From: Marinobacter salexigens
GTDB taxonomy: Bacteria > Pseudomonadota > Gammaproteobacteria > Pseudomonadales > Oleiphilaceae
Direction of reading: 5' to 3'
Assembly (NCBI RefSeq): GCF_002806945.1
Contig: NZ_NIHC01000005.1
Location: 124,001 to 188,000, forward strand
DNA: 64,000 bases
The notes under the pieces: generated by a model
Seen by the model: the letters and a program-made list of their open reading frames with translations, nothing else
What the model was told of the DNA's origin: nothing
Database searches by the model: none
Translations under genes and position numbers: made by a program
In this document: in pieces, positions 8,080 through 16,689 of the stretch
Layout of the letters: each line of letters opens with the position of its first letter
Numbering within the stretch: position 1 is the first letter of the stretch

Positions 8080-9725
8080 GAATTCGGCTCATCTTGCGCC
8101 CGATTACGAAGTACAAAGCGCTGTATCTTGCCACTAGGGGTTTTTGGAAGCTCATCCACAAACTCAATTTCACGGGGAAACGCGTGGGTGGAAAGTCGCC
8201 GTCGAACCAGTTCCTGCAACTCGTCCCGCAAGGCCTGATCATCCGCAGGTTGCTGATCGCCTTTGATAACCACGTATGCCTTGATGATAGAACCTCGCTT
8301 CTCATCCGGTTTTGCAACCACACCAGATTCTGCAACCGCGGCATGTTCCAGCAATGTGCTTTCCACATCTGCGGGACCAACCCGGTAGCCAGCCGTCGTA
8401 ATGATGTCATCGTCTCGGCCACTGAATGAGAAACTGCCATCACCGTGGCAAATCGCCATATCGCCCGTGAGGTAGTAGCCTTTCACAAAGGGGTCTTTTT
8501 CGCCCCAGGTGTATCCATCAAAGTGAAACAGTGGGGATGCTTTTACATCGACCGCAATCTGCCCCACTTCACCTGCGCCTACTTCTTCGTTTTTCTCGTT
8601 AAGGGCGACCACCCTGTGACCCGGGGAGGAGTATCCCATTGACCCCTCGCGCACAGGATGCGCAAGGGCGTGGAAATTGCAGCAAGTCATACCGGTTTCG
8701 GTCTGACCGTAGTGATCCGTAACCGGGCAATAATGGCGGTTCTTGATCCAGTTAACCACTTCCGGATTCAGGGGCTCACCGGCACTGCTGGCCACACGAA
8801 GCCCGAGATTTTCGCCTTCTGGAAGGACATGATCATTGGCTTTAAGAAGGCGATAGGCCGTGGGGGCAGCGGCAAGATTGGTGATTTTGTATTTGCGGAT
8901 CATGTCGTAGGTGGATTCAGGGGTAAACGCTCCCGGATTGAAATGGGTGGCATGCCCCATAAGCAGCGGCCCGACAACTGCATAGTAAAGACCGTAGGCC
9001 CATCCCGGGTCCGCAACATTCCAGAACACATCGTCGTCGCGCAGGTCAATGGCGTATTTCATGTAAACGTAGAAAGCCATCAACGCTTTGGCTGGTACAG
9101 CCACGCCTTTCGACTTGCCCACGGTGCCAGAGGTAAACATCTGCAGGAACGGATCAGTGCCCTTGATCGTGACCGGTTCAAAGCCAGGCTTCTGTTCATC
9201 GAGCATACCCCGGAAATCCGGAACGCCAGTAGCCGCCTTTTCAGCGTCAATACAAAGTACTGGCGGACAGTTCTTAACTTCGGTGAGCTTGGGGTAGTTT
9301 GCCGGATCGGTCACTACCAGCTTTGTTCCCGCACGCTCAAGGCGATATTCGATAGCGCCCGACCCGAAAGCTGTAAACAGCGGCTGATAGACCGCACCTG
9401 CCCGCAGTGCTCCGGCGATCACAATCAGTAACTCGGGACCTCTTGGCAGCAAACCGGCAACCCGGTCGCCTTTACCAATGCCCTGAGAGGCCAGATAGTT
9501 CGCAAAACGGGCGGATTGCTCTTTCAGTTCGGCAAAGGTGAGCACGCCGTCGCCGCCACCGTCTTTTTCGTAATAAAGCGCGACTTTCTCTGGGTCGGTC
9601 GCCCACTTGTCACAAATTTCGTGGCAGACGTTCAGCCCGTTTTCCAGACTTCCATCCAGGATGTCCGCTTCAAGGGCTGCGGGGTCAAAGTTATTATAGA
9701 CGTCTGAGTATTCCGGAAGGCTCAT
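8076..9725 (-). CDS. AMP-dependent acyl-CoA synthetase
   Basis: ANL-superfamily ligase (549 aa) activating a carboxylate to its CoA thioester through an acyl-AMP. The P-loop motif reads TSGTVGKSKG near residue 200 (usual TSGTTGxPKG); the adenylate-binding DHYGQTETG, the hinge region (YLTGDMA, DDIITTAGYRVGP) and the catalytic Lys motif PKTPSGKIQR near the end are present. I use the ATG at 9725, six bases after AGGAG; the frame also has a TTG two codons earlier. It resembles the medium-chain/short-chain ACSM-like branch; chain length is not certain. An imperfect palindrome lies 60 bases upstream. Confidence 0.9.
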   Translation of the reverse strand: MSLPEYSDVYNNFDPAALEADILDGSLENGLNVCHEICDKWATDPEKVALYYEKDGGGDGVLTFAELKEQSARFANYLASQGIGKGDRVAGLLPRGPELLIVIAGALRAGAVYQPLFTAFGSGAIEYRLERAGTKLVVTDPANYPKLTEVKNCPPVLCIDAEKAATGVPDFRGMLDEQKPGFEPVTIKGTDPFLQMFTSGTVGKSKGVAVPAKALMAFYVYMKYAIDLRDDDVFWNVADPGWAYGLYYAVVGPLLMGHATHFNPGAFTPESTYDMIRKYKITNLAAAPTAYRLLKANDHVLPEGENLGLRVASSAGEPLNPEVVNWIKNRHYCPVTDHYGQTETGMTCCNFHALAHPVREGSMGYSSPGHRVVALNEKNEEVGAGEVGQIAVDVKASPLFHFDGYTWGEKDPFVKGYYLTGDMAICHGDGSFSFSGRDDDIITTAGYRVGPADVESTLLEHAAVAESGVVAKPDEKRGSIIKAYVVIKGDQQPADDQALRDELQELVRRRLSTHAFPREIEFVDELPKTPSGKIQRFVLRNRAQDEPNS

Positions 9726-9783
9726 GATCAACTCCTGCTATTTTTATCATTAAATGCATGGCTGAAGATTTAACACAGCCTTC

Positions 9784-9804
9784 ACCTTACGTAAAGGTAA
9801 ACTT
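9784..9804. promoter_or_regulatory. Imperfect palindrome upstream of acyl-CoA synthetase
   Basis: On the minus strand TTTACCTTTAC-GTAAGGTGAA forms an imperfect 21-base dyad (seven of ten arm positions pair). The TTTAC/GTAAR arms resemble LiuR-type MerR operators, as does the site before livG, so the synthetase-thioesterase pair and the transporter may share a regulator. This is inference from form. Confidence 0.45.
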
Positions 9805-9830
9805 TAGGCGCACACTCCTCCGAAATGCGG

Positions 9831-10862
9831 TCAATTGCTGAGGATAGGGTAAAGCCCATCACAGCCCACCATAGGGTCGTCGCAATTCACCACAATATCC
9901 GAACGCGCTATCACGTAGCCCTTCCCGGTTATCGTGTTTTTCACAAGGCTATAGCCACCTTCCTGCTCTGCAGCAGTGAACTGACCAACAAAGCATGTTT
10001 CCCGCAAGGACACAGTTTCAAGCTTGTCCCCTGGGCGGATAAGACCTTCGTGATGCATCAGGGCCAGCCGTGCTGAAGTGCCTGTTCCGGTAGTGCTTCG
10101 GCAAATCACGCCCGGATGCACATAGGTTGCTGAGCGGGAGCGGAAGCACCCTTCAGCCACTTGCTCCACTGGCCCCATAAAATGCAGGAAAGGCAGTGGC
10201 CCCACATCCCCTAAGCTATAGTGAGAAAACACCTGCGCCGCGCGAATAGCCTCAACAATCACGTATGCAGCCTCTGCAAGCTTACGCTCTTCATTCGGAA
10301 CAAGATCGAAACCCAGTGATTCCGCATCCACCAGTGCATAAAACCCGCCACTGTAAGCCACACTGAATGTGACGGAGCCGAGTGATGGCACCTCAACACT
10401 TGCACGATAGGTATCTATGTAACTTGGCATACCTTCACAGGTGATCGCTTCAACCACACCCTTTGCAACCAATGCATCGATACGAACCAAACCAGCCGGA
10501 GACTCCAGAAAGAAACTCTGCCTGCCCTCCTTTTTGGACACAATTCCAGCCTCGAGTACGGCGGTTGCAGTGCAGATAGTATTGGAGCCGGAATAAATCG
10601 GGTACCCCATCACTTCCATAATGATGTAGCCGGCTGCAGCCTGAGGGTCGGAAGGTGAAACCAGCAAATCCACAGACATTTCGGGTATGCCATAGGGCTC
10701 TTCCAACAGCAATTTTCTCAACCCATCGGCGTGGTCACGCAGATACTCCATTTGCGCCCGCACACTGCCACCCGGCAAAGTACCAATTCCGCCAGTCACA
10801 ATGCGACTGACATCCCCACCGGCGTGGGTATCCATAAGCTGGACAGTCAGTTCCTTTTTCAT
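9831..10862 (-). CDS. Proline racemase-superfamily enzyme, Ser/Thr active-site variant
   Basis: A 343-residue member of the proline racemase/hydroxyproline epimerase/dehydratase superfamily. The two general acid-base positions, Cys in classical racemases (CGH and SPCGTGT), read Ser91 (YSGSNTIC) and Thr258 (RSTTGTGT). Ser or Thr at the first site is typical of trans-3-hydroxyproline dehydratase-like branches; with Thr at the second site too the activity cannot be named. The start at 10862 has GGAGG seven bases upstream and overlaps the reductase stop (ATGA), so an ATG 42 bases upstream is less likely. It may act on a hydroxyproline-like compound. Confidence 0.8.
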   Translation of the reverse strand: MKKELTVQLMDTHAGGDVSRIVTGGIGTLPGGSVRAQMEYLRDHADGLRKLLLEEPYGIPEMSVDLLVSPSDPQAAAGYIIMEVMGYPIYSGSNTICTATAVLEAGIVSKKEGRQSFFLESPAGLVRIDALVAKGVVEAITCEGMPSYIDTYRASVEVPSLGSVTFSVAYSGGFYALVDAESLGFDLVPNEERKLAEAAYVIVEAIRAAQVFSHYSLGDVGPLPFLHFMGPVEQVAEGCFRSRSATYVHPGVICRSTTGTGTSARLALMHHEGLIRPGDKLETVSLRETCFVGQFTAAEQEGGYSLVKNTITGKGYVIARSDIVVNCDDPMVGCDGLYPILSN

Positions 10863-12004
10863 GCACGGTCCTCCAAAGACCAGGGTTTGCCGTGGGTTTC
10901 CCACTGCGAATCAGGAACTATGACAATTTTACCGAGATAACTGCTGCCTCGATTTGTGAAGTAGCGCTCCGCCTGGTGCAGCTCCGAAAGCCGGAAAGCG
11001 CCATGGAGAACAGATTTGAGTTGCTCGCCGCGAATCCATTCGATCAACTGCTCCGCCTCCTCTCGGGTGCCGTGGGACACGCCAAAGATCTGCACCTGAT
11101 ACAGGTAAATTCGCGTCCACAGGATTTCACTGATGTTTCCACCACTGGCACCGGCAATGCTCAGACGAGGATAGGTTTTACGGGCGCTCATATCGAAAAT
11201 CATGGCGTCGATGAAGCGGTCAGTCATATCACCGCCCACCAGGTCCATAATCGCATCAAAGGGTTTACCGCCAGTGTCTGCCTTTACCCGCTCCACAAAG
11301 CTGTCCATATCGGAGCGATCAAGTACAGATTCCGCGCCCAACCCCACGAGAGCTGCAGCTTTATCCGGTGTGCTCAGTGCATAGGGAATGGCCCCCATAA
11401 TCCGACAAAGCTGAATCAGCGCTGTTCCAACACCGCCACTGGCTCCGGTGACCAGGACTCGCTCGCCGGCTGCCACATGAGCCGAGGTGAGCATGTGCAT
11501 GGCCGTCTGATACGAGCACATTCCCATTGCTGCGAGCTGTGCATCCGCCAGAGTTTTATTCTGTATGCGGTGGAACTGGTCTGAAGGCACAGCAACGTAT
11601 TCCGCGTAGCCACCATCTGCACCATGGCCGTAATAATCCGGGGTAAGGTTTATATCCCGGCGACTGTCCGCGTAGATATTGAAATCCAGCAACCCCCGCT
11701 CGCCAACACGGCTATAATCAACGCCCTCGCCAACTGCAACAACACGGCCAGCGATGTCAGCGCCCTGAATTCGAGGGAAAATCAGTGTGGGCTTGCCACC
11801 CATCTGAAACGAGGTGGTCTCCCCCTTTTTGGTGGGATACAGCCCTTCCCGGGCTTTGCGGTCAGTGTTGTTTTTCGCAGTCGCGGTTACCTGAACCAAC
11901 ACCTCCCCCGGTGCAGGGAACGGCGTGGGTACGTCTTTGTACTCAAGCTTTTCAATATCACCATGGCCGGTAAGAACCATGGCTTTCATGGTATTCGGGA
12001 TCAT
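10859..12004 (-). CDS. Zinc-less MDR-family alcohol dehydrogenase/quinone oxidoreductase
   Basis: Medium-chain dehydrogenase/reductase (381 aa) with GroES-like N-domain and a Rossmann domain whose nucleotide loop is GASGGVGTALIQL (about residue 184). I do not see the GHE and Cys-rich lobe that bind catalytic and structural zinc, which fits the quinone-reductase branch using NADPH. It is the first gene of a pair with the proline racemase-like gene, overlapping by four bases. A 9-base inverted repeat (one mismatch) at 12024-12051 sits just upstream. The ATG at 12004 lacks a strong ribosome site. Confidence 0.83.
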   Translation of the reverse strand: MIPNTMKAMVLTGHGDIEKLEYKDVPTPFPAPGEVLVQVTATAKNNTDRKAREGLYPTKKGETTSFQMGGKPTLIFPRIQGADIAGRVVAVGEGVDYSRVGERGLLDFNIYADSRRDINLTPDYYGHGADGGYAEYVAVPSDQFHRIQNKTLADAQLAAMGMCSYQTAMHMLTSAHVAAGERVLVTGASGGVGTALIQLCRIMGAIPYALSTPDKAAALVGLGAESVLDRSDMDSFVERVKADTGGKPFDAIMDLVGGDMTDRFIDAMIFDMSARKTYPRLSIAGASGGNISEILWTRIYLYQVQIFGVSHGTREEAEQLIEWIRGEQLKSVLHGAFRLSELHQAERYFTNRGSSYLGKIVIVPDSQWETHGKPWSLEDRA

Positions 12005-12023
12005 AGGTGAACCATCGTCCCTG

Positions 12024-12051
12024 CCTGAGGAGTGTAAGCTATCTCTTCAGG
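12024..12051. repeat. Inverted repeat upstream of MDR gene
   Basis: CCTGAGGAG and CTCTTCAGG (eight of nine paired) are spaced by ten bases, 20 bases upstream of the reductase start. It could be an operator or a 5' leader hairpin; no regulator is evident. Confidence 0.4.
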
Positions 12052-12114
12052 ATAGGAGACATTCACCGAGGCGCCAGTTAGTGATGAAAGCTTCCGCGTT
12101 TACCCGGTGCCACA

Positions 12115-13224
12115 CTAACGGGCAATCACCTTATAGATGGGCCGTAACCTGGGAATCTGTTTCAGAACCACCTGAATAACGGTCATCAGCGGCACCGCAA
12201 GCAACACGCCTACAGGCCCCCATAGCCAACCCCAGAAAAAAATCGAAACGAAAATAATCACTGGGTTGATGGCCATACGGAAACCGTGAATCCAGGGCTC
12301 GATGAAAAAACCCACCATGGTGGTCAGGGCCAGGTAGCCAACCGGTGCGATCGCCATCATCCACAGGGTGTCCAGGCTTACCACCGAGACAACCGCAAGC
12401 AAAAGAATCGTAAGAATAACGCCCAAATAAGGAATAAAACGGGCAAGTCCAGCAACCAACCCCCATACCGCAGGATCTGGCAAACCCACAGCCCATGCCA
12501 TAAGGCCCGTTGCCACCCCTACTGATGTATTGCTGATGCCAAGCACAGCCAAATATTGGGCGATCTGACGCTGAGAATCCCCACTAATGCGCAGTACGGT
12601 TCGACGATGGTCTCTTGGTAACTGCCGGACGAAATTAAGCACCAACCTGTCACCGCTAACCAACAAGAAGTAAGTAAGTGCCATGGCAAGCGCAAGGCCC
12701 GCAACGCCATCACGGGCTTTATTCATTAGTTGGGCGCGCCAGGAGTCTGTCTGCAGAACAACAGTAGTTGGCTCTGCGGTTGTATTTTTGCCACTGTCTG
12801 ACAACTCACTGACTGAGTCTTCCACTCTTTTAGCGGACTCTGTCACCTTGCTGATCTGTCGCTTCAGTTCACTTTCCCCTACCAGCAAACGAGAAATGCC
12901 CTCCGGGGCCTTACCTGCCCATTCCAGAGCTGGTGTGGCGACAGCCATTGATATTCCGGCGATGCCAGCAAGTACCAACAGCACAAGTATCAGCGAGCTG
13001 ACCACCCGTGGAATACGCAACCCTGAACACATACGAGTAACCAGCGGAGACAAGAGCAAGCTCGTGAGAAGTGCCAAAACAATCGGCAAGATAATCTGAT
13101 GGGCAAGGTACAGGGTGTAAAGCACGCCCAGAATAAACAGCCCATAGATAGGGGTGGACAGATCAGCCAGGGTTTTTTCAGGTTTTGTGCTGCCCTGCTC
13201 AACCGATTTCTTTTCGTTTTCCAT
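12115..13224 (-). CDS. AI-2E family (PerM-like) transporter
   Basis: A 369-residue integral membrane protein of the AI-2E transporter (PF01594) family. Two N-terminal hydrophobic segments are followed by a soluble region (about residues 100-165), then five or more helices including PDPAVWGLVAGLARFIPYLG and the C-terminal GPVGVLLAVPLMTVIQV, both typical. The family includes autoinducer-2 exporters and Na+/H+ antiporters, so the name does not fix the substrate. It stands alone on the minus strand and faces the plus-strand oxidoreductase across about 270 bases. Confidence 0.87.
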   Translation of the reverse strand: MENEKKSVEQGSTKPEKTLADLSTPIYGLFILGVLYTLYLAHQIILPIVLALLTSLLLSPLVTRMCSGLRIPRVVSSLILVLLVLAGIAGISMAVATPALEWAGKAPEGISRLLVGESELKRQISKVTESAKRVEDSVSELSDSGKNTTAEPTTVVLQTDSWRAQLMNKARDGVAGLALAMALTYFLLVSGDRLVLNFVRQLPRDHRRTVLRISGDSQRQIAQYLAVLGISNTSVGVATGLMAWAVGLPDPAVWGLVAGLARFIPYLGVILTILLLAVVSVVSLDTLWMMAIAPVGYLALTTMVGFFIEPWIHGFRMAINPVIIFVSIFFWGWLWGPVGVLLAVPLMTVIQVVLKQIPRLRPIYKVIAR

Positions 13225-13492
13225 AGGATGTCCGTAACCTGACGGCCGGCTGTAACAATGGAATCTGCCAGCGTGATTGGATGTTCTACCGAAAGCCTCA
13301 GCAGAAATGCAGAGCTGACAGTTTACCCATGGAGAAACCTTATCGCATTACCGAATCGACCCGCTTTCGCGATTAGAGGTTTACAGGCGCTAACAATATC
13401 AGGTAGTGATAGACAAAATAGCCGTATACAGGTGCCTTCCCGCTTAACATAAAAATGTGTGCGTTTACTGCACGAAAACAGGTGGAATCAAA
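13225..13492. other. Divergent intergenic region
   Basis: This 268-base stretch separates the AI-2E gene from the FAD oxidoreductase. It must hold both promoters. I see no convincing -35/-10 pair, palindrome or small gene in it. Confidence 0.4.
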
Positions 13493-14887
13493 ATGCCTAC
13501 TGGCGCATCAGAAGATATGGCCCGGAATTATTCCTTTTGGCAGCATAAATACGGGACATATCGGCCCAACACCCCCTTATCAGAAGGCATCCACACCGCT
13601 GACTTACTCATTGTTGGTGCAGGCTACACCGGTTTAACCACCGCCAGGGAGGTGAAGCTCAACCACCCAAAGCTGAACGTTATGGTGCTGGAGGCTAATG
13701 AAATTGGTTTTGGCGCATCTGGTCGAAATGGTGGCTTTAACATGGCGTTATTCGGGATGGAACCTGAAACAACCGTACTTCGGTGGGGCAAGCAAAAAGC
13801 CCGGGAAGCACAAGAGTACATGCAGAAAGCTGTGGCCTATGTTCACGAACTGATAGTAAGCGAAGGATTGGATTCAGACTACGAACACACGGGAATGTGG
13901 CGAGTTGCCTATACCGAGCGCCAGGAAAAGCGCCTCAAAAAAACCTATCGCCTGCTGTGTGACCTTACAAAAGAAGGTAGCTACTTTTTCTATCAGCAAG
14001 AACAAGTGAGAGAAAAGCTGCATGCTCCACATATTCGCGCCGCAATTTATGAACCGCAAACCGGAATTCTGGACCCCTGCAAGCATGTGCGGGCATTAAA
14101 ACACCTGGCCGAAAAAGCTGGCGCATGCATTTACGAAAACTCTGCAGTAACCGACATTCGCAGAACACCTGAAGGCATAGTGGTCAAAACGCCCGATGCG
14201 ACAGTTCACACCAAAAAACTGGTTCTGGCAACCAATGCATGGACTCACACATTGCCAGGCCCCCGCAAGCTGCGAAGCCGGCAGCGGGCAGTTTGGACTT
14301 ACCAGATTGTCTCTGAGCCCTTAACAAAAGATGAATGGGAAACATTGGGCTGGCGCGACCGCATGTCGATCGAAGACAATCGACAACTGGTTCATTATTT
14401 ACGAATCACCAAATGTGGTCGCATAACGATGGGCGGCGGAAGTATTGGCTTTGAATATGGAGATGCCATGGATAAATGGCAGGATCCAGGCGTCTGGCAA
14501 GATTTGGAAGCGCACTTTCGCTGGCTGTTCCCATCGCTTAAAAATAAAAAAATCTATTACAAGTGGGGCGGTGCGGTGTCGGCCAATTTCGACATGGTTC
14601 CTGAAATAGGATTTATTGGGGATCATAATATTATCTATTCAACTGGCTGTATCGGACACGGCGTATCGCTTACACAGCTTAATGGCCGACTCATTGCAGA
14701 CCTTGTGTCTGGTGTGGATAGCGAGCTAAGCCGATTCTGGATTGTGAACAGGAAGGCCATTCCAGTGCCGCCCGGCAACCTTCTCCCCTTTATTGGAGTT
14801 AAAGCGATAACGGGTGCGCTGAAAGGCGTTGACTGGTATGAGGAGCGGGAGTTTCAGAGCAATCGGCGTCAAACCAGTATTACTTAA
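13493..14887 (+). CDS. FAD-dependent amine oxidase-like oxidoreductase (DAO family)
   Basis: FAD enzyme of the D-amino acid oxidase fold (464 aa), close to gamma-glutamylputrescine oxidase (PuuB/OrdL type). The dinucleotide motif VGAGYTGLTTARE lies near residue 41, followed by EANEIGFGASGRNGGF, the flavin-contact stretch typical of these amine oxidases. The C-terminal FAD motif is STGCIGHGVSLTQLNGRL. Such enzymes oxidise an N-substituted amine to an aldehyde or keto acid with H2O2 release. The start at 13493 is preceded by AGGTGG; an ATG 36 bases earlier is less likely. It is monocistronic in this window and no puu genes are near, so the amine is unknown. Confidence 0.88.
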   Translation: MPTGASEDMARNYSFWQHKYGTYRPNTPLSEGIHTADLLIVGAGYTGLTTAREVKLNHPKLNVMVLEANEIGFGASGRNGGFNMALFGMEPETTVLRWGKQKAREAQEYMQKAVAYVHELIVSEGLDSDYEHTGMWRVAYTERQEKRLKKTYRLLCDLTKEGSYFFYQQEQVREKLHAPHIRAAIYEPQTGILDPCKHVRALKHLAEKAGACIYENSAVTDIRRTPEGIVVKTPDATVHTKKLVLATNAWTHTLPGPRKLRSRQRAVWTYQIVSEPLTKDEWETLGWRDRMSIEDNRQLVHYLRITKCGRITMGGGSIGFEYGDAMDKWQDPGVWQDLEAHFRWLFPSLKNKKIYYKWGGAVSANFDMVPEIGFIGDHNIIYSTGCIGHGVSLTQLNGRLIADLVSGVDSELSRFWIVNRKAIPVPPGNLLPFIGVKAITGALKGVDWYEEREFQSNRRQTSIT

Positions 14888-14935
14888 CACCAACAAACAC
14901 TTCTGTGTAAGTGATCAAATCAGGAAAAGGACTTC

Positions 14936-16030
14936 ATGCTCAAAAAACACACTAAGTGCTGCCCTTCCTGCACCACTGGAACCCTAAAGCCCACCAGCAA
15001 CCCGAACATACTAAGGTGCCAACAGTGCCAAGGGTTGTGGTTTGAAGATGGCTCACTAAACCAAGCCATTGCCGAAGAACACGATTGCATAGACCAATAC
15101 GACCACGAGCTTCACCTGGGCCCAGCACTCCGTACCAGTGAACGCCTGTGCATACGCTGCAGCGTCTCCATGACCCACTATCAACTGCTGGTGCACTACA
15201 CCACCGAGATCGATTGCTGCCCCGCCTGCGACGGCGTTTGGCTGGACAAGCATGAAATCGATCAGGTAATGCACTCCCCCAAACTGAAGCAGGCGCTAAC
15301 GGATTTGAACCAGAAAGTTTCATGGAAGTCCTGGCTGTTCCAGTTCCTGACCGCCATGCCTGCGGAGTACAACGTAACACCGCAGCGCACCCCCTGGATC
15401 ACCCGCACACTGGTTGTTCTGTGCAGCCTGATTTTTGGAGCAGGCCTGCTGTCTCCAGAGGTCAATGAATGGATCTTTACCAACCTGGCTCTGAACTCGG
15501 ATACCCAAAGCCTCCCACACTTTTTGTTGCAACTGTTCACCTACCAGTTTGTTCACGGCGGGCTAATGCATCTGGTTGGCAATATGTATTTCCTGTGGAT
15601 TATTGGCGACAATCTTGAAGACGCATTGGGCCATGGTGCATTCCTCGCCCTCTACCTGTTTGCAGGCATGATGGCGGCGCTGGCAGAACTTCTGTTATTC
15701 AACACCAGCCAGGGCCCATTGCTGCTGGTCGGTGCAAGTGGCGCTATTGCTGCCCTGTTCGGCCTTTATCTCATGTGGTTCCGCCACGCCAGCCTTACCT
15801 TCATGTTCGTCATTTATCAGAAGAAGCTGGCACCCCATTGGTACTTCCTGATCTGGAGCCTGATTAATATTGCAGGCATGATCTCCGGGCAAGGCGGCGT
15901 GGCCTGGGTCGCACACTTGGGCGGGTTTGGCCTTGGAGTGCTGCTTGGGTATCTGCTGAAAGACTATGTATTAAGGAAAAACCCGCTGCTTGCCATGCTG
16001 AATCAACCAGAGGCTATGGTGCGTCGGTGA
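14936..16030 (+). CDS. Rhomboid protease with two N-terminal zinc ribbons
   Basis: Intramembrane serine protease (364 aa). The C-terminal half has six to seven hydrophobic helices, the FVHGGLMHLVGNMYFLW segment, the catalytic Ser in VGASGAIAALFG (about residue 265) and the partner His in VAHLGGFGLG (about 324). The N-terminal 110 residues carry two TFIIB-type zinc ribbons: CCPSC...CQQCQGLWFEDG and C-x2-C (LCIRC)...CCPACDGVWLDKHE. The family use of such ribbons on rhomboids is to recruit substrate or nucleic acid, but the role is not established. It lies between the amine oxidase and bioY with short gaps. Confidence 0.9.
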   Translation: MLKKHTKCCPSCTTGTLKPTSNPNILRCQQCQGLWFEDGSLNQAIAEEHDCIDQYDHELHLGPALRTSERLCIRCSVSMTHYQLLVHYTTEIDCCPACDGVWLDKHEIDQVMHSPKLKQALTDLNQKVSWKSWLFQFLTAMPAEYNVTPQRTPWITRTLVVLCSLIFGAGLLSPEVNEWIFTNLALNSDTQSLPHFLLQLFTYQFVHGGLMHLVGNMYFLWIIGDNLEDALGHGAFLALYLFAGMMAALAELLLFNTSQGPLLLVGASGAIAALFGLYLMWFRHASLTFMFVIYQKKLAPHWYFLIWSLINIAGMISGQGGVAWVAHLGGFGLGVLLGYLLKDYVLRKNPLLAMLNQPEAMVRR

Positions 16031-16072
16031 GATGCATGACTCATTGAGAAACAACATTCCAAACAAGGGAAA

Positions 16073-16660
16073 ATGATGACACCTGTACCAAGCCAAAGTT
16101 TCAGCCCTCTCGATCCAAACGGCCGGTCAGTAAGCTGGAAACTGGTTGCCATCGTAGTCACAGCTCTGTGCTTATCTGTAGCATCCTACATCGAGATACC
16201 CATGGTGCCGGTACCTATCACCGCGCAAACCTATGTACTCCTCACTGCTACAGGGTTCCTCGGCTGGAAACTTGGTACCGCCTCAACAATCCTGTGGCTG
16301 AGCCTCGGAGCTCTGGGGCTTCCGGTTCTTGCCGGGGGCTCCAGCGGATTGGATTATTTTGCAGGGCCAACTGCAGGCTACCTGTTTGCCTTTCCTCTGG
16401 CCGTTGCCCTGGTTGGCTTGCTTTTCGAGCGCGGCTGGAACACCAAGAATATTGCTCTGGCCTTCTTGGCAATGCTATTGGGCCATACCGTTTGCCTTGG
16501 GTTTGGTGGGGCATGGCTGGCATTTACCATTGGGCCAGAAAAAGCATTCCTGAAAGGTGTTCTGCCGTTCTTGCTTGGGGGCGTTATAAAGTCAGCTCTT
16601 GCGGTTGGTACGATTTTCGTTGTTGATCGCTTGTTGAGATTCCGGGGCCCTAGCCTGTAG
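16073..16660 (+). CDS. bioY: Biotin transporter BioY
   Basis: Substrate-binding membrane component of an ECF-type biotin importer, 195 aa with about six helices. Family stretches are visible: IPMVPVPITAQTYVLLTATG (near residues 43-62, the biotin-binding loop region) and GPTAGYLFAFPLA. No EcfA/EcfT (BioM/BioN) genes are adjacent, so it either works alone or uses distant partners, as is known for solitary BioY proteins. A hairpin overlapping its stop codon follows. Confidence 0.92.
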   Translation: MMTPVPSQSFSPLDPNGRSVSWKLVAIVVTALCLSVASYIEIPMVPVPITAQTYVLLTATGFLGWKLGTASTILWLSLGALGLPVLAGGSSGLDYFAGPTAGYLFAFPLAVALVGLLFERGWNTKNIALAFLAMLLGHTVCLGFGGAWLAFTIGPEKAFLKGVLPFLLGGVIKSALAVGTIFVVDRLLRFRGPSL

Positions 16661-16666
16661 GGCCCC
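16644..16666. terminator. Hairpin overlapping the bioY stop codon
   Basis: GGGGCCCTA-GCCTG-TAGGGCCCC is a perfect nine-base stem whose right arm contains the bioY stop codon. The T-poor tail (ATATAAAT) makes it a moderate terminator; it lies between convergent genes and could act from both sides. Confidence 0.65.
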
Positions 16667-16689
16667 ATATAAATCCCAAGTATCAACAC

